DNA of 20,504 bases from Chloroflexota bacterium (GTDB taxonomy: Bacteria; Chloroflexota; Limnocylindria; Limnocylindrales; CSP1-4), in assembly GCA_021801545.1 (NCBI GenBank), contig JAJYXX010000231.1, forward strand, positions 1 through 20,504, in the 5' to 3' direction. Position 1 is the first letter of the stretch; the number at the start of each line of letters is the position of its first letter. A model generated the notes under the pieces. It made no database searches. It had not been told where the DNA came from and saw nothing but the letters and a program-made list of their open reading frames with translations. This document shows, piece by piece, positions 7,292 through 14,389 of this stretch. Both the position numbers and the translations under genes were made by a program.

Positions 7292-7663
7292 TTACTTCTT
7301 CCGCCGAACGCCGACCGTCTTCTTCGGTCCGCGCCGCTGGCGTGCGTTCGTCTTCGTTCGCTGGCCCCGCACCGGCAGGTTGCGCCGATGGCGCAGGCCA
7401 CGGTACGAGCCAATCTCGATCAGCCGCTTGACGTTCAACGCGACCTCGCGACGCAGGTCCCCCTCGACCTTGTAGCGACGGTCGATGAGCTCGCGCAGCC
7501 GGTTCGCCTGCTCCTCGGTCAGATCCCGGACCCGGGTGTCCGGGTTGATGTTCGTCTGAGCAAGGATCTTCTGGCTGGTCGGCAGGCCGATCCCGTAGAC
7601 ATACGTGAGGGCGACTTCGACGCGCTTTTCGCGCGGGATGTCGACGCCAGCGATGCGTGCCAT
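7292..7663 (-). CDS. rpsM: 30S ribosomal protein S13 (uS13)
   Basis: The 123-residue product starts MARIAGVDIPREKRVEVALT, followed by the helix-two-turn-helix region (YVYGIGLPTSQKIL), GDLRREVALNVKRLIEIGSYRGLRHRRNLPVRGQRTKTNAR and the basic tail GPKKTVGVRRKK that touches the P-site tRNA. S13 forms the bridge to L5 in the large subunit. It starts 3 nt after the rpmJ stop. Length and sequence are typical. Confidence 0.98.
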   Translation of the reverse strand: MARIAGVDIPREKRVEVALTYVYGIGLPTSQKILAQTNINPDTRVRDLTEEQANRLRELIDRRYKVEGDLRREVALNVKRLIEIGSYRGLRHRRNLPVRGQRTKTNARQRRGPKKTVGVRRKK

Positions 7664-7666
7664 CGG

Positions 7667-7780
7667 TTACCCCTGCCGCTGCTTGTGCTTCGGATTGGTG
7701 CAGATGACCATCACGGTGCCATGGCGACGGATGACCTTGCAGTTGTCGCAGCGCGCCTTGACGGAGGCTCTGACTTTCAA
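7667..7780 (-). CDS. rpmJ: 50S ribosomal protein L36 (bL36), zinc form, TTG start
   Basis: Translation of the minus strand from TTG at 7778-7780 to TAA at 7667-7669 gives 37 residues beginning (M)KVRASVKARCDNCKVIRRHG and ending NPKHKQRQG. The four zinc ligands C11, C14, C27 and H32 are present, so this is the zinc-binding C+ type. The homologous region starts exactly at the TTG and no in-frame ATG or GTG precedes it nearby. GAGGG about 5 nt upstream supports this start. The gene sits between infA and rpsM, its standard place. Confidence 0.95.
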   Translation of the reverse strand: MKVRASVKARCDNCKVIRRHGTVMVICTNPKHKQRQG

Positions 7781-7811
7781 CGGACCCTCGATCTGTATGA
7801 CAGGTGATGCG

Positions 7812-8030
7812 TTACTTCAGGCGGTACGTGATCCGACCCCGTGAGAGATCGTACGGAGAGAGCTCGACGCGGACCCGGTCACCGGGCAGGATCCTGATGA
7901 AGTTCATCCGGAGCTTGCCACTGATGTGGGCCAGGACGCGGTGGCCGTTCTCGAGCTCGACGGCGAACATGGTGTTCGGGAGCGGCTCGATGACCGTTCC
8001 TTCGACTTCGATCGCGTCCTTCTTGGCCAC
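7812..8030 (-). CDS. infA: Translation initiation factor IF-1
   Basis: The 72-residue single OB-fold (S1-like) protein has the family blocks MAKKDAIEVEGTVIEPLPN, MFAVELENGHRVLAHISGK, LRMNFIRILPGDRVRVELSP and YDLSRGRITYRLK. IF-1 occupies the A site during initiation and helps IF-2 and IF-3. The start is GTG (8028-8030). The 110-nt spacer upstream carries a good promoter candidate, so infA and the downstream alpha genes may have their own transcript as well as read-through from map. Confidence 0.98.
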   Translation of the reverse strand: MAKKDAIEVEGTVIEPLPNTMFAVELENGHRVLAHISGKLRMNFIRILPGDRVRVELSPYDLSRGRITYRLK

Positions 8031-8064
8031 AGGCTCTTCGTCTTCCCTTTCTCGTGATGAGTGC

Positions 8065-8078
8065 CGGCCTCAGGGCCG
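8065..8078 (-). other. Small hairpin in the infA leader
   Basis: On the minus strand, CGGCC (8078-8074), loop CTGA and GGCCG (8069-8065) form a 5-bp stem, extendable by one G-T pair. It lies about 35 nt before the infA GTG and downstream of the putative promoter, so it would sit in the leader RNA. No T-run follows, which argues against termination. A regulatory role is possible but unsupported. Confidence 0.3.
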
Positions 8079-8092
8079 ACACACGAACGCAA

Positions 8093-8121
8093 AGGGTACC
8101 AAAATTGCCGCACTCCGGCAA
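8093..8121 (-). promoter_or_regulatory. Putative sigma-70 promoter for infA-rpmJ-alpha operon
   Basis: On the minus strand, TTGCCG (8121-8116) and TACCCT (8098-8093) are separated by exactly 17 nt. They match 4 of 6 positions each to TTGACA and TATAAT. The region holds the AT-richest stretch of this spacer (CAATTTTGG) just before the -10. Transcription would begin near 8086, giving a leader of about 55 nt before the infA start. This is a sequence-only prediction. Confidence 0.45.
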
Positions 8122-8140
8122 CCCGGCCCCCGTCACGCCA

Positions 8141-8917
8141 TCACGCGACCGTCAGGATCTCGGGGCCATGCTCGGTCACCGCGATCGTGTGCTCGAAATG
8201 AGCCGCCAGCGAGCCGTCGCGCGTGGCGACGGTCCAGCCGTCGGGCTTGATGTAGGTCTCCGCCCGCCCCAGGGTGAACATCGGCTCGATCGCCAGGCAG
8301 ATCCCCGGCGCGAGCTGCAGGCCCTTCGAGGCCGACCTGAAGTTCGGGACCTGGGGCTCTTCGTGCATCGAGGTGCCGATCCCGTGCCCGACGAACTGGC
8401 GGACGATCCCGTAGCCACCCGCCCGGGCGACCCCCTCGACCGCCGCGCCGATGTCGCCGATCCGGTTGCCCGCCACTGCGGCCCCGATCCCGGCCATCAT
8501 CGCCAGGCGAGTCGTCTCGACGAGTTGGCGCGCCTCGGGCGGGGCGTCGCCGACGATGAACGTGCGGGCCGCATCGCCGTGCCAGCCCTCGACGATCGCG
8601 CCTGCATCGACCGAGACGATCTGGCCCTCCCGGATGACCCGCTCGCCGGGGATGCCGTGGACCACCTCGTCGTCGATCGAGACGCAGATGCTCGCCGGGA
8701 AGGCCCCCGGCCCGCTGCCGTACTTCCCGCCACCGAGGTAACCCTTGAACGAGGGCACCGCCCCGGAGGCACGGATGTGGCGTTCGGCGAGCGCATCGAG
8801 GTGGGCGGTCGTGACGCCCGGCCGAAGTGCCTCCTCGAGGAGTGCCAGAATCTCGGCGACGATCCGTCCCGCCCGGCGCATCTTCGCGATCTCGCCACGC
8901 GACTTCCGGGTGACCAT
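8141..8917 (-). CDS. map: Methionine aminopeptidase, type I
   Basis: The enzyme removes the N-terminal Met from new proteins using a dinuclear metal centre. All ligands are visible: D104 (SVDAG), D115 (GDAARTF), H178 (FVGHGIG), E211 (AIEPMF) and E242 (AHFEHT), plus the substrate-contacting H87 (EVVHGIP). The length of 258 residues is typical of type Ia without an N-terminal extension. The ATG lies 2 nt after the adk stop. The adk-map-infA order is common in Gram-positive-like bacteria and Chloroflexota. Confidence 0.98.
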   Translation of the reverse strand: MVTRKSRGEIAKMRRAGRIVAEILALLEEALRPGVTTAHLDALAERHIRASGAVPSFKGYLGGGKYGSGPGAFPASICVSIDDEVVHGIPGERVIREGQIVSVDAGAIVEGWHGDAARTFIVGDAPPEARQLVETTRLAMMAGIGAAVAGNRIGDIGAAVEGVARAGGYGIVRQFVGHGIGTSMHEEPQVPNFRSASKGLQLAPGICLAIEPMFTLGRAETYIKPDGWTVATRDGSLAAHFEHTIAVTEHGPEILTVA

Positions 8918-8919
8918 GC

Positions 8920-9585
8920 TCAGGCCCGCCAGTACGGCTTCGGCTCGATCGCGTCGAGCAGGTCGGCGGTGACCGCCGCGATCGGACGCCGACCGTCGAC
9001 GGTTCGCAGGATGCCGAGCGGGCGATAGTACTCGACGACCTCCCCCAACCCGTCCAGCTGGTTCTCCAGGCGCGCCTTCACGACCTCGGGCCGGTCGTCG
9101 TCGCGCTGGACGAGCGGCGAACCATCGACGTCGCAGATCCCGGGCACGCGCGGTGGGTAGGCCGCCTCGTGGTAGGTGTGGCCGTGGGCCTGGCAGACCC
9201 AGCGCCCGGACAAGCGCGCGAGCAGCTCCTCCTCGGGAACGGCGATGTAGAGGGCGAGCTCGACCCGGGTACCGCGCCGGGCGAGCGCCTCGTCGAGCGC
9301 GACCGCCTGTGCCCGGTTGCGCGGGAAGCCATCGAGGATCACCCCGTGTGATGCATCCGGCGCATCGAGCCGCTCGAGGAGCATCCGCACGGTCGTATCG
9401 TCGGGCACGAACTCGCCTCGCTCCATGTACTGCTTCACCTCGAGGCCCAGCGGGGTCGCGGCGCGGACGGCGGCTCGAAAGAGATCGCCAGTGGCGATCC
9501 GCGGCAGGCCGAGGTGGCGCGCCAGGATGTGGGCCTGGGTGCCCTTGCCCGCCCCCGGAGCACCGAGCAGGACGAGGATCCTCAT
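8920..9585 (-). CDS. adk: Adenylate kinase
   Basis: The enzyme interconverts ATP + AMP and 2 ADP. The P-loop GAPGAGKGT is at residues 8-16, the AMP-binding region includes TGDLFRAAV (32-40), and GFPRN is at 86-90. The lid (about 127-165) keeps a metal site of unusual make-up: C131-x2-H134 and C151-x2-D154. The length is 221 residues. The start ATG is weakly equipped with a ribosome site (GGGCGG close by). An 82-nt spacer separates it from secY. Confidence 0.97.
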   Translation of the reverse strand: MRILVLLGAPGAGKGTQAHILARHLGLPRIATGDLFRAAVRAATPLGLEVKQYMERGEFVPDDTTVRMLLERLDAPDASHGVILDGFPRNRAQAVALDEALARRGTRVELALYIAVPEEELLARLSGRWVCQAHGHTYHEAAYPPRVPGICDVDGSPLVQRDDDRPEVVKARLENQLDGLGEVVEYYRPLGILRTVDGRRPIAAVTADLLDAIEPKPYWRA

Positions 9586-9615
9586 CGGGCCGCCCGGGAG
9601 CGGGCCTCTCGTAGT

Positions 9616-9630
9616 CCGCCCGGCGGGCGG
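9616..9630. other. GC-rich inverted repeat in the secY-adk spacer
   Basis: CCGCCC (9616-9621) and GGGCGG (9625-9630) can form a 6-bp stem with a 3-nt loop. It lies about 37 nt after the secY stop and 30 nt before the adk start. No T-tract follows in either direction, so an intrinsic terminator is unlikely. An RNA stability or processing role is possible. The rest of the 9586-9667 spacer shows no promoter that I can support. Confidence 0.3.
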
Positions 9631-9667
9631 CCAGAAGCCATCCCTCGACGACCGCCCCCGGACCGGC

Positions 9668-10945
9668 TCACCTGATGAAGCCCTCGTAGTTGCGCATCAT
9701 CAGCTGGGCCTCCACCTGCTTCATCGTCTCCACGACGACGCTGACGACGATCAGCAGGCTCGTGCCGCCGAGCGAGAGTCCCCCGAGACCGGGCAGGACC
9801 GCGCTGACGACGAACGGAGCGACGGCGACGGCGCCGAGGAAGAACGCCCCCGCGATCGTGATCCGCTGCACGACCCGGGCGAGGTAGTCCTGGGTGGGAC
9901 GCCCGGGACGGATCCCCGGGATGAACCCGCCGTTCTTGCGAAGCTGCTCGGCGGTCTCGTCCGGTTTGAACGTGAACGCGGTGTAGAAGTACGTGAAGCC
10001 GACGGTCAGCAGGAAGTAGAGCAACCCGTAGATGAACTGGTTCTGGAAGAAGCTGACGATCGCCTGGGCGGCGTCCCTGACGAACCCCACCTGGGAGGTC
10101 GTGAAGTACTGAGCGATCTGGCTCGGGAAGAGCAGGATGCTGACCGCGAAGATGATCGGGATGACGCCCGCCTGGTTCACCCGCAAGGGCAGGAACGTCG
10201 AGCCGCCCTGGTACATCCGCCGGCCGCGGACCCGGCTGGCGTACTGGATCGGGATCCGCCGCTGGCCCTCCTGGATGTAGATGATCACTGCGACCGCGGC
10301 GAAGCCGAGGACGGCGAAGACGATCGCCGAGGCCCAGTCCGGGCTCTCGAGGAAGCGCTGGATGGCGACCGGCACGCGGCTCACGATGCCCGCGAAGATG
10401 ATGAAGCTGATGCCATTGCCGATCCCCTTCTCCGTGATCAGCTCGCCGAGCCACATGAGAAGGACCGACCCGGCGGTCAGGGTGAGGATCTGGGTGATCG
10501 TCTCGAGACTGGCCAGATCGAACCGCCCGGTGAGGATGCGCTGCGAGTTCAGGAGGGCGAGGAAGCCGTACGCCTGGAGCATCGCGAGCGGGACGGCCAG
10601 GTAGCGGGTGTACTGGTTGATCTTGTTGCGCCCGTACTCACCCTCGCGGCTCAGCGCGGTGAGCGCCGGGATCACCCCGGTCATCAGCTGGATGATGATC
10701 GAGGCGTTGATGTACGGGTTCACCCCGAGTCCGACGACCGAGAAGTTCGACAGGCCGCCACCCGAGAAGAGGTCGAGCAGCCCGAAGAGCTGGTTGCCCG
10801 CGAAGAAGTCGGCGAGGGCGGTTCGGTCGACGCCCGGCACCGGCACCTGGGCCAGGATCCTGAACACGACGAGGATCCCCAGGACGAAGAGGATCCGGCG
10901 CCGGATGTCCGGCGCCCGAAACGCATTGATCAGGGATTCGAACAC
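9668..10945 (-). CDS. secY: Sec translocase channel subunit SecY
   Basis: The 425-residue protein fits the ten-helix SecY plan, with hydrophobic segments at about 18-36, 70-90, 115-134, 150-166, 177-195, 206-224, 258-275, 303-325, 362-382 and 392-405. Conserved phrases are GVNPYINASIIIQL (74-87), ITEKGIGNGIS (170-180), EGQRRIP (226-232), the cytoplasmic loop FKPDETAEQLRKNGGFIPG (326-344) and the ending MMRNYEGFIR. It forms the protein-conducting pore with SecE and SecG, which are not in this window. The start is GTG, 3 nt after the rplO stop. Confidence 0.98.
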   Translation of the reverse strand: MFESLINAFRAPDIRRRILFVLGILVVFRILAQVPVPGVDRTALADFFAGNQLFGLLDLFSGGGLSNFSVVGLGVNPYINASIIIQLMTGVIPALTALSREGEYGRNKINQYTRYLAVPLAMLQAYGFLALLNSQRILTGRFDLASLETITQILTLTAGSVLLMWLGELITEKGIGNGISFIIFAGIVSRVPVAIQRFLESPDWASAIVFAVLGFAAVAVIIYIQEGQRRIPIQYASRVRGRRMYQGGSTFLPLRVNQAGVIPIIFAVSILLFPSQIAQYFTTSQVGFVRDAAQAIVSFFQNQFIYGLLYFLLTVGFTYFYTAFTFKPDETAEQLRKNGGFIPGIRPGRPTQDYLARVVQRITIAGAFFLGAVAVAPFVVSAVLPGLGGLSLGGTSLLIVVSVVVETMKQVEAQLMMRNYEGFIR

Positions 10946-10948
10946 GGG

Positions 10949-11539
10949 TCAGGCGTCCCCGCCCGGTGCATCAGTGGTCTCGTCAACCTCCGCCGGGAGG
11001 CGCAGGGCCGCCAGCGGTGCGCTCGGGATCTCGAGGACCTGGATGCTGCCGCCGGCCGCCTCGACCTTCGCCACGGCGCTCTTGCTGAAGGCGTCGGCGA
11101 CGACGAAGAGCGGAACGGTCACCTCGCCATGGCCCAGCACCTTGAGTGGCTTGTCGAGCGTGCTGACGAGACCGACGGCGCGGAGGATCTCCTGGTTGAT
11201 CGTGATCGGGGCCGGCGTGCTCGCCTTGCCCGTCGAGCCGGCGGCCGGGAGACCGCCGGGGGCGAGGGCGCCGAGCTCGACGAGCGCGGCAATCCGCCCG
11301 ACGTTCACGACCTCGTAGTCGATCTTGAACCGGTTCTTGAACCCGCGCAGCTTCGGGATCCGGACGTGGATCGGCGTCTGGCCACCCTCGAACCAGGGCG
11401 GGATCGAGCCGCCCGTGCGCGCCTTCTGGCCCTTCGTGCCGCGCCCGGCCGTCTTGCCCTTGCCCGCCGCGATGCCCCGGCCGACGCGGGTCCGGGGCGT
11501 CCGGGAACCCGCGGCCGGACGCAGATCGTGCAGCTTCAT
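10949..11539 (-). CDS. rplO: 50S ribosomal protein L15 (uL15), enlarged
   Basis: The L15 N-terminus is clear: MKLHDLRPAAGSRTPRTRVG, then GRGTKGQKARTGG, and FEGGQTPIHVRIPKLRGFKN. The C-terminal domain is recognisable in KVLGHGEVTVPLFVVADAFS and KVEAAGGSIQVLE. At 196 residues it is about 45 longer than the usual 145-150. The excess is an Ala/Gly/Pro-rich insertion at about 91-111 and a tail at about 171-196. The ATG overlaps the rpmD stop by 4 nt. L15 binds 23S rRNA late in assembly. Confidence 0.96.
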   Translation of the reverse strand: MKLHDLRPAAGSRTPRTRVGRGIAAGKGKTAGRGTKGQKARTGGSIPPWFEGGQTPIHVRIPKLRGFKNRFKIDYEVVNVGRIAALVELGALAPGGLPAAGSTGKASTPAPITINQEILRAVGLVSTLDKPLKVLGHGEVTVPLFVVADAFSKSAVAKVEAAGGSIQVLEIPSAPLAALRLPAEVDETTDAPGGDA

Positions 11540-11745
11540 GACTTCTCCTCGGCGCCGGCCTCGGGAACCTCCTCGACCTCGACGAGGAACCGGACCTGGC
11601 GGACCATGCCGCGGGTTGCCGCGTTGTCGGGGATCTCCACGGTGTCGCCGATCCGATGCAGGCCCAGGGCCCGGATCGTCGCGCGATTGCGGGCGACGTG
11701 GCTGATCGTGCTCTTGACCTGGGTGACGCGCAGCTTACCGGCCAT
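11536..11745 (-). CDS. rpmD: 50S ribosomal protein L30 (uL30)
   Basis: The 69-residue product shows the L30 pattern: KLRVTQVKSTISHVARNRAT, then RALGLHRIGDTVEIPDN and RGMVRQVRFLVEVEEV. A short acidic tail (PEAGAEEKS) extends past the usual 60 residues. The start lies inside the end of rpsE (11-nt overlap), and its stop overlaps rplO by 4 nt. The three genes are therefore tightly coupled. The order rpsE-rpmD-rplO-secY is standard for the spc operon. Confidence 0.96.
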   Translation of the reverse strand: MAGKLRVTQVKSTISHVARNRATIRALGLHRIGDTVEIPDNAATRGMVRQVRFLVEVEEVPEAGAEEKS

Positions 11746-12268
11746 CGCCAGCCTCCGACACGGGCTGCCCGGGGATGAAGCTGCGCAGCGTCACGCCCCG
11801 CCGGGCACTCAGCTCCTCGGCCGAGTGGAGGCTGCGCAGCGCCTCGATCGTGGCCCGGGTGACGTTCACCGGGTTCGTCGAGCCGTGCGTCTTGGCCAGG
11901 ATGTCGCGGATCCCGGCCGCCTCGACAACCGCCCGCACGGAACCGCCGGCCACGACACCGGTGCCCCGCGAGGCTGGCTTCAACAGCACCCGAGAGGCGG
12001 AGAACTCCTGGCGCACCTCGTGGGGAATCGTCGTCCCGACGAGCGGGATCCGGATGAGGTTCTTCTTCGCATCCTCGACGCCCTTGCGGATCGCCTCGGG
12101 AACCTCACCGGCCTTGCCGAGCCCGGCTCCGACGTGGCCCGCGCCGTCGCCGACGACGACGATCGCGCTGAACGAGAACCGCCGGCCACCCTTGACGACC
12201 TTGGCGACGCGGTTGATCTGGACGACGCGCTCCTCGAGCGCGAGCTTGCTGGGGTCGATCCTGGCCAC
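11735..12268 (-). CDS. rpsE: 30S ribosomal protein S5 (uS5)
   Basis: The 177-residue product has the double-stranded RNA-binding-like N-terminal domain (EERVVQINRVAKVVKGGRRF, SAIVVVGDGAGHVGAGLGKA) and the C-terminal domain with GTGVVAGGSVRAVVEAAGIRD and KTHGSTNPVNVTRATIEAL. S5 contributes to mRNA entry and decoding fidelity. The start is GTG at 12266-12268, with a clear Shine-Dalgarno sequence (AAGGAG) about 8 nt upstream in the 17-nt gap after rplR. Confidence 0.98.
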   Translation of the reverse strand: MARIDPSKLALEERVVQINRVAKVVKGGRRFSFSAIVVVGDGAGHVGAGLGKAGEVPEAIRKGVEDAKKNLIRIPLVGTTIPHEVRQEFSASRVLLKPASRGTGVVAGGSVRAVVEAAGIRDILAKTHGSTNPVNVTRATIEALRSLHSAEELSARRGVTLRSFIPGQPVSEAGDGR

Positions 12269-12285
12269 GTGTCAGCTCCTTCCGA

Positions 12286-12648
12286 TCAGAACTCGAGACC
12301 GGCTTCGCGGGCGGCATCGGCGAGCGACTTGATCCGCCCGTGGTACCGGAACCCGGCTCGATCGAAGACGACACGCTCGACGCCGGCAGACCTTGCCCGC
12401 TCGGCGACGAGTCGACCGACGATCTTCGCGTCCTCGGTCTTCGTCTGCTTGGACCCGCGGAGTTCCCGCTCGACGGTCGACGCCGCAGCGAGCGTTCGGC
12501 CGGTCGAGTCGTCGATCACCTGGGCATAGATGTGGTTGAGGCTGCGGAACACCGCGAGACGCGGGCGCGACGGTGTGCCCACCGTGTGGAGGCGGATCCG
12601 CTCGTGGCGCTTCTGTCGCGCGATGCCCCGGCTGGCTGCCTGGGTCAT
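12286..12648 (-). CDS. rplR: 50S ribosomal protein L18 (uL18)
   Basis: The 120-residue product includes RQKRHERIRLHTVGTPSRPRLAVFRS, HIYAQVIDDSTGRTLAAAST and the C-terminal GVERVVFDRAGFRYHGRIKSLADAAREAGLEF, all characteristic of L18. It binds 5S rRNA with L5. The start ATG has AAGGAA about 8 nt upstream, inside the 31-nt gap after rplF. Length is normal. Confidence 0.98.
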   Translation of the reverse strand: MTQAASRGIARQKRHERIRLHTVGTPSRPRLAVFRSLNHIYAQVIDDSTGRTLAAASTVERELRGSKQTKTEDAKIVGRLVAERARSAGVERVVFDRAGFRYHGRIKSLADAAREAGLEF

Positions 12649-12679
12649 CGGGTGCGTTCCTTCGTACTCGGGGTCATCG

Positions 12680-13231
12680 TCACTTCTTGCCGCCGATCTT
12701 GCCGGCCTTGCCAGCCTTGCGGCGGACCCGCTCGCCGGCGTACTTCACGCCCTTGCCCTTGTAGGGCTCGGGCTTGCGGGTGGCGCGGACGCGAGCGGCA
12801 ACCTGGCCGACGAGTTCCTTGTCGATGCCGACGACCGCGAGCCGGGTCGGGTTCTCCAGCTCGAAGCCGATGCCCACCGGCGGCTCGATCTCGACCGGGT
12901 GGCTGTAGCCGAGGCTCAGCTGGAGTTTCTCGCCCACCTTCTGGGCGCGGTAACCGACACCGGTGATCTCGAGCCCCTTGCGATAGCCGTTCGTCACACC
13001 CTCGACCATGTTGGCCATGAGGGTACGGGTGAGACCGTGGAGCTGGCGATGCATCTTCGCCTCGCTCGGACGCTCCACGAAGAGCATGCCCTCCTCCTGG
13101 CGGACGATCATGTCCGGGTGGAGGTCACGCCGGAGCGTCCCCTTCGGGCCGGTGACGGTGATCGAACGCCCCTCTAGGGTGACGCTGACGCCGCTCGGGA
13201 CGGCGATGGGAGCGCGACCGATTCGTGACAT
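12680..13231 (-). CDS. rplF: 50S ribosomal protein L6 (uL6)
   Basis: The 183-residue product shows the two L6 alpha-beta repeats. The N-terminus is MSRIGRAPIAVPSGVSVTLE and the second repeat contains the family signature PYKGKGVKYAGERVRRKAGK near the end. L6 sits beside the sarcin-ricin loop and helps the factor-binding centre. A GGGGGA lies about 4 nt before the ATG in the 8-nt gap after rpsH. Length is typical. Confidence 0.98.
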   Translation of the reverse strand: MSRIGRAPIAVPSGVSVTLEGRSITVTGPKGTLRRDLHPDMIVRQEEGMLFVERPSEAKMHRQLHGLTRTLMANMVEGVTNGYRKGLEITGVGYRAQKVGEKLQLSLGYSHPVEIEPPVGIGFELENPTRLAVVGIDKELVGQVAARVRATRKPEPYKGKGVKYAGERVRRKAGKAGKIGGKK

Positions 13232-13239
13232 TCGTCCCC

Positions 13240-13638
13240 CTACCAGACGTAGGCGAGGACTTCGCCGCCGAGCTGGGCCTTGCGGGCCTGCGCGCCGGTC
13301 ATGATCCCCTGGCTGGTGCTGACGATAACGATCCCGAGGCCACCGAGGACCCGGGGGATCTCGGTCTTGCGGGCGTAGACACGGAGGCCCGGCTTGCTGA
13401 TCCGCTTGAGCCCGGAGACGACGGACACCTTGCCGTCGACGTACTTCAGGGTGAGCCGCAGCACCTGAGTGGGGCCGTCTCGATCCTCGCGCACGTCGGC
13501 GATGAAGCCCTCGTCCTTGAGGATCCGGGCGATTTCGCGCTTCGTGCGCGAGGCCGGCACGACCACCTCGGTATGCCTCGCGCGCGACGCGTTGCGGATG
13601 CGGGTGAGCATGTCCGCGATCGGGTCGGAGATGTTCAT
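13240..13638 (-). CDS. rpsH: 30S ribosomal protein S8 (uS8)
   Basis: The 132-residue product starts MNISDPIADMLTRIRNASRA and ends with the S8 signature STSQGIMTGAQARKAQLGGEVLAYVW. S8 binds the 16S central domain and, in E. coli, represses the spc operon through an RNA mimic. I chose the ATG at 13636-13638. The frame is open to 13752 but that extension covers rpsZ and is not S8-like. AGGGAA lies just before the start. Confidence 0.97.
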   Translation of the reverse strand: MNISDPIADMLTRIRNASRARHTEVVVPASRTKREIARILKDEGFIADVREDRDGPTQVLRLTLKYVDGKVSVVSGLKRISKPGLRVYARKTEIPRVLGGLGIVIVSTSQGIMTGAQARKAQLGGEVLAYVW

Positions 13639-13645
13639 CGGTTCC

Positions 13646-13831
13646 CTACCAGCTCGACTTCGTGACGCCCGGCAGCTCGCCCTGGAGCGCTCGCTCCCGG
13701 AAGCAGATGCGGCAGAGCGCGAATCGCCGGATGTAGGCACGCGGCCGGCCACAGACGGTGCAGCGGTGATGGGCCTGCACCTTGTGCTTGGGGAGCCGCT
13801 TTGCCTTGGCGATCATCGATTTCTTGGCCAT
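13646..13831 (-). CDS. rpsZ: 30S ribosomal protein S14, zinc-type (uS14)
   Basis: The 61-residue short S14 carries a zinc ribbon, C24-x2-C27 and C40-x2-C43 (CTVCGRPR, CRICFRERA). It ends in the conserved GELPGVTKSSW. The short zinc form is the ancestral type common in Gram-positive bacteria and Chloroflexota; the long zinc-free form would be about 100 residues. A GGGAG motif about 5 nt upstream serves as ribosome site. It lies between rplE and rpsH as expected. Confidence 0.98.
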   Translation of the reverse strand: MAKKSMIAKAKRLPKHKVQAHHRCTVCGRPRAYIRRFALCRICFRERALQGELPGVTKSSW

Positions 13832-13849
13832 GGATCTCCCTCCCCGCGC

Positions 13850-14389
13850 CTAGCCGGCGAAGGGCATGCCGAGGAGCTCGAGCAGACGCTTCGATTCCTC
13901 GTCGGTCTTCGCCGTCGTCACGATGCTGATCTCCAGCCCGCGGAGACGGTCCACCTTGTCGTAGTCGATCTCCGGGAAGGCGAGCTGCTCCCGAAGCCCC
14001 AGTGAGTAGTTGCCGCGGCCGTCGAAGGACTTGCCGGGCACGCCGCGGAAGTCGCGGATCCGGGGCAGGGCGAGCGTCGTCAGGCGCTCGAGGAAGTCCC
14101 ACATCCGCTCGCCCCGCAGTGTCACCTTCACCCCGATCGGGTTCCCCGTCCGGAGACGGAACTGCGAGATCGAGCGCCGGGCCCGGGTGACGATCGGCTT
14201 CTGGCCGGTGATCATCGCGATGTCGCCGACGGTGGCATCGATCGCCTTGGCGTTCTGGAGCGCCTCGCCGAGGCCGACGTTGACGACGATCTTCGAGAGG
14301 CGCGGCACCCGCATCGGGTTGTCGTAGCCGAACTGCTTGCGCAGGGCGGGCACGACCTCCTCGCGGTAGCGTTCGCGAAGGCGGTTCAT
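13850..14389 (-). CDS. rplE: 50S ribosomal protein L5 (uL5)
   Basis: The 179-residue product begins MNRLRERYREEVVPALRKQF and has KIVVNVGLGEALQNAKAID, the TGQKPIVTRARRSISQFRLR region and EIDYDKVDRLRGLEISIVTT. L5 binds 5S rRNA and makes the bridge to S13. The ATG overlaps the last base of the rplX stop (TGATG), so re-initiation is likely. Length is normal. Confidence 0.98.
   Translation of the reverse strand: MNRLRERYREEVVPALRKQFGYDNPMRVPRLSKIVVNVGLGEALQNAKAIDATVGDIAMITGQKPIVTRARRSISQFRLRTGNPIGVKVTLRGERMWDFLERLTTLALPRIRDFRGVPGKSFDGRGNYSLGLREQLAFPEIDYDKVDRLRGLEISIVTTAKTDEESKRLLELLGMPFAG

Noticed and set aside
9616..9630. Inverted repeat after secY read as an intrinsic terminator
   Set aside because: The stem is only 6 bp and no T-run follows on the transcribed strand; adk is expected to be co-transcribed with secY.
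9582..10454. A 290-codon minus-strand frame overlapping secY
   Set aside because: It is a +1-type shadow of secY on the same strand. Its Arg/Pro/Gly-rich product has no membrane helices, and the secY frame explains the region completely.
9317..12529. A 1070-codon open frame on the plus strand
   Set aside because: It lies antisense to map-distal adk, secY, rplO, rpmD, rpsE and rplR, all of which are certain. Its product is a low-complexity Arg/Asp/Glu/Gly mix typical of GC-rich antisense frames.
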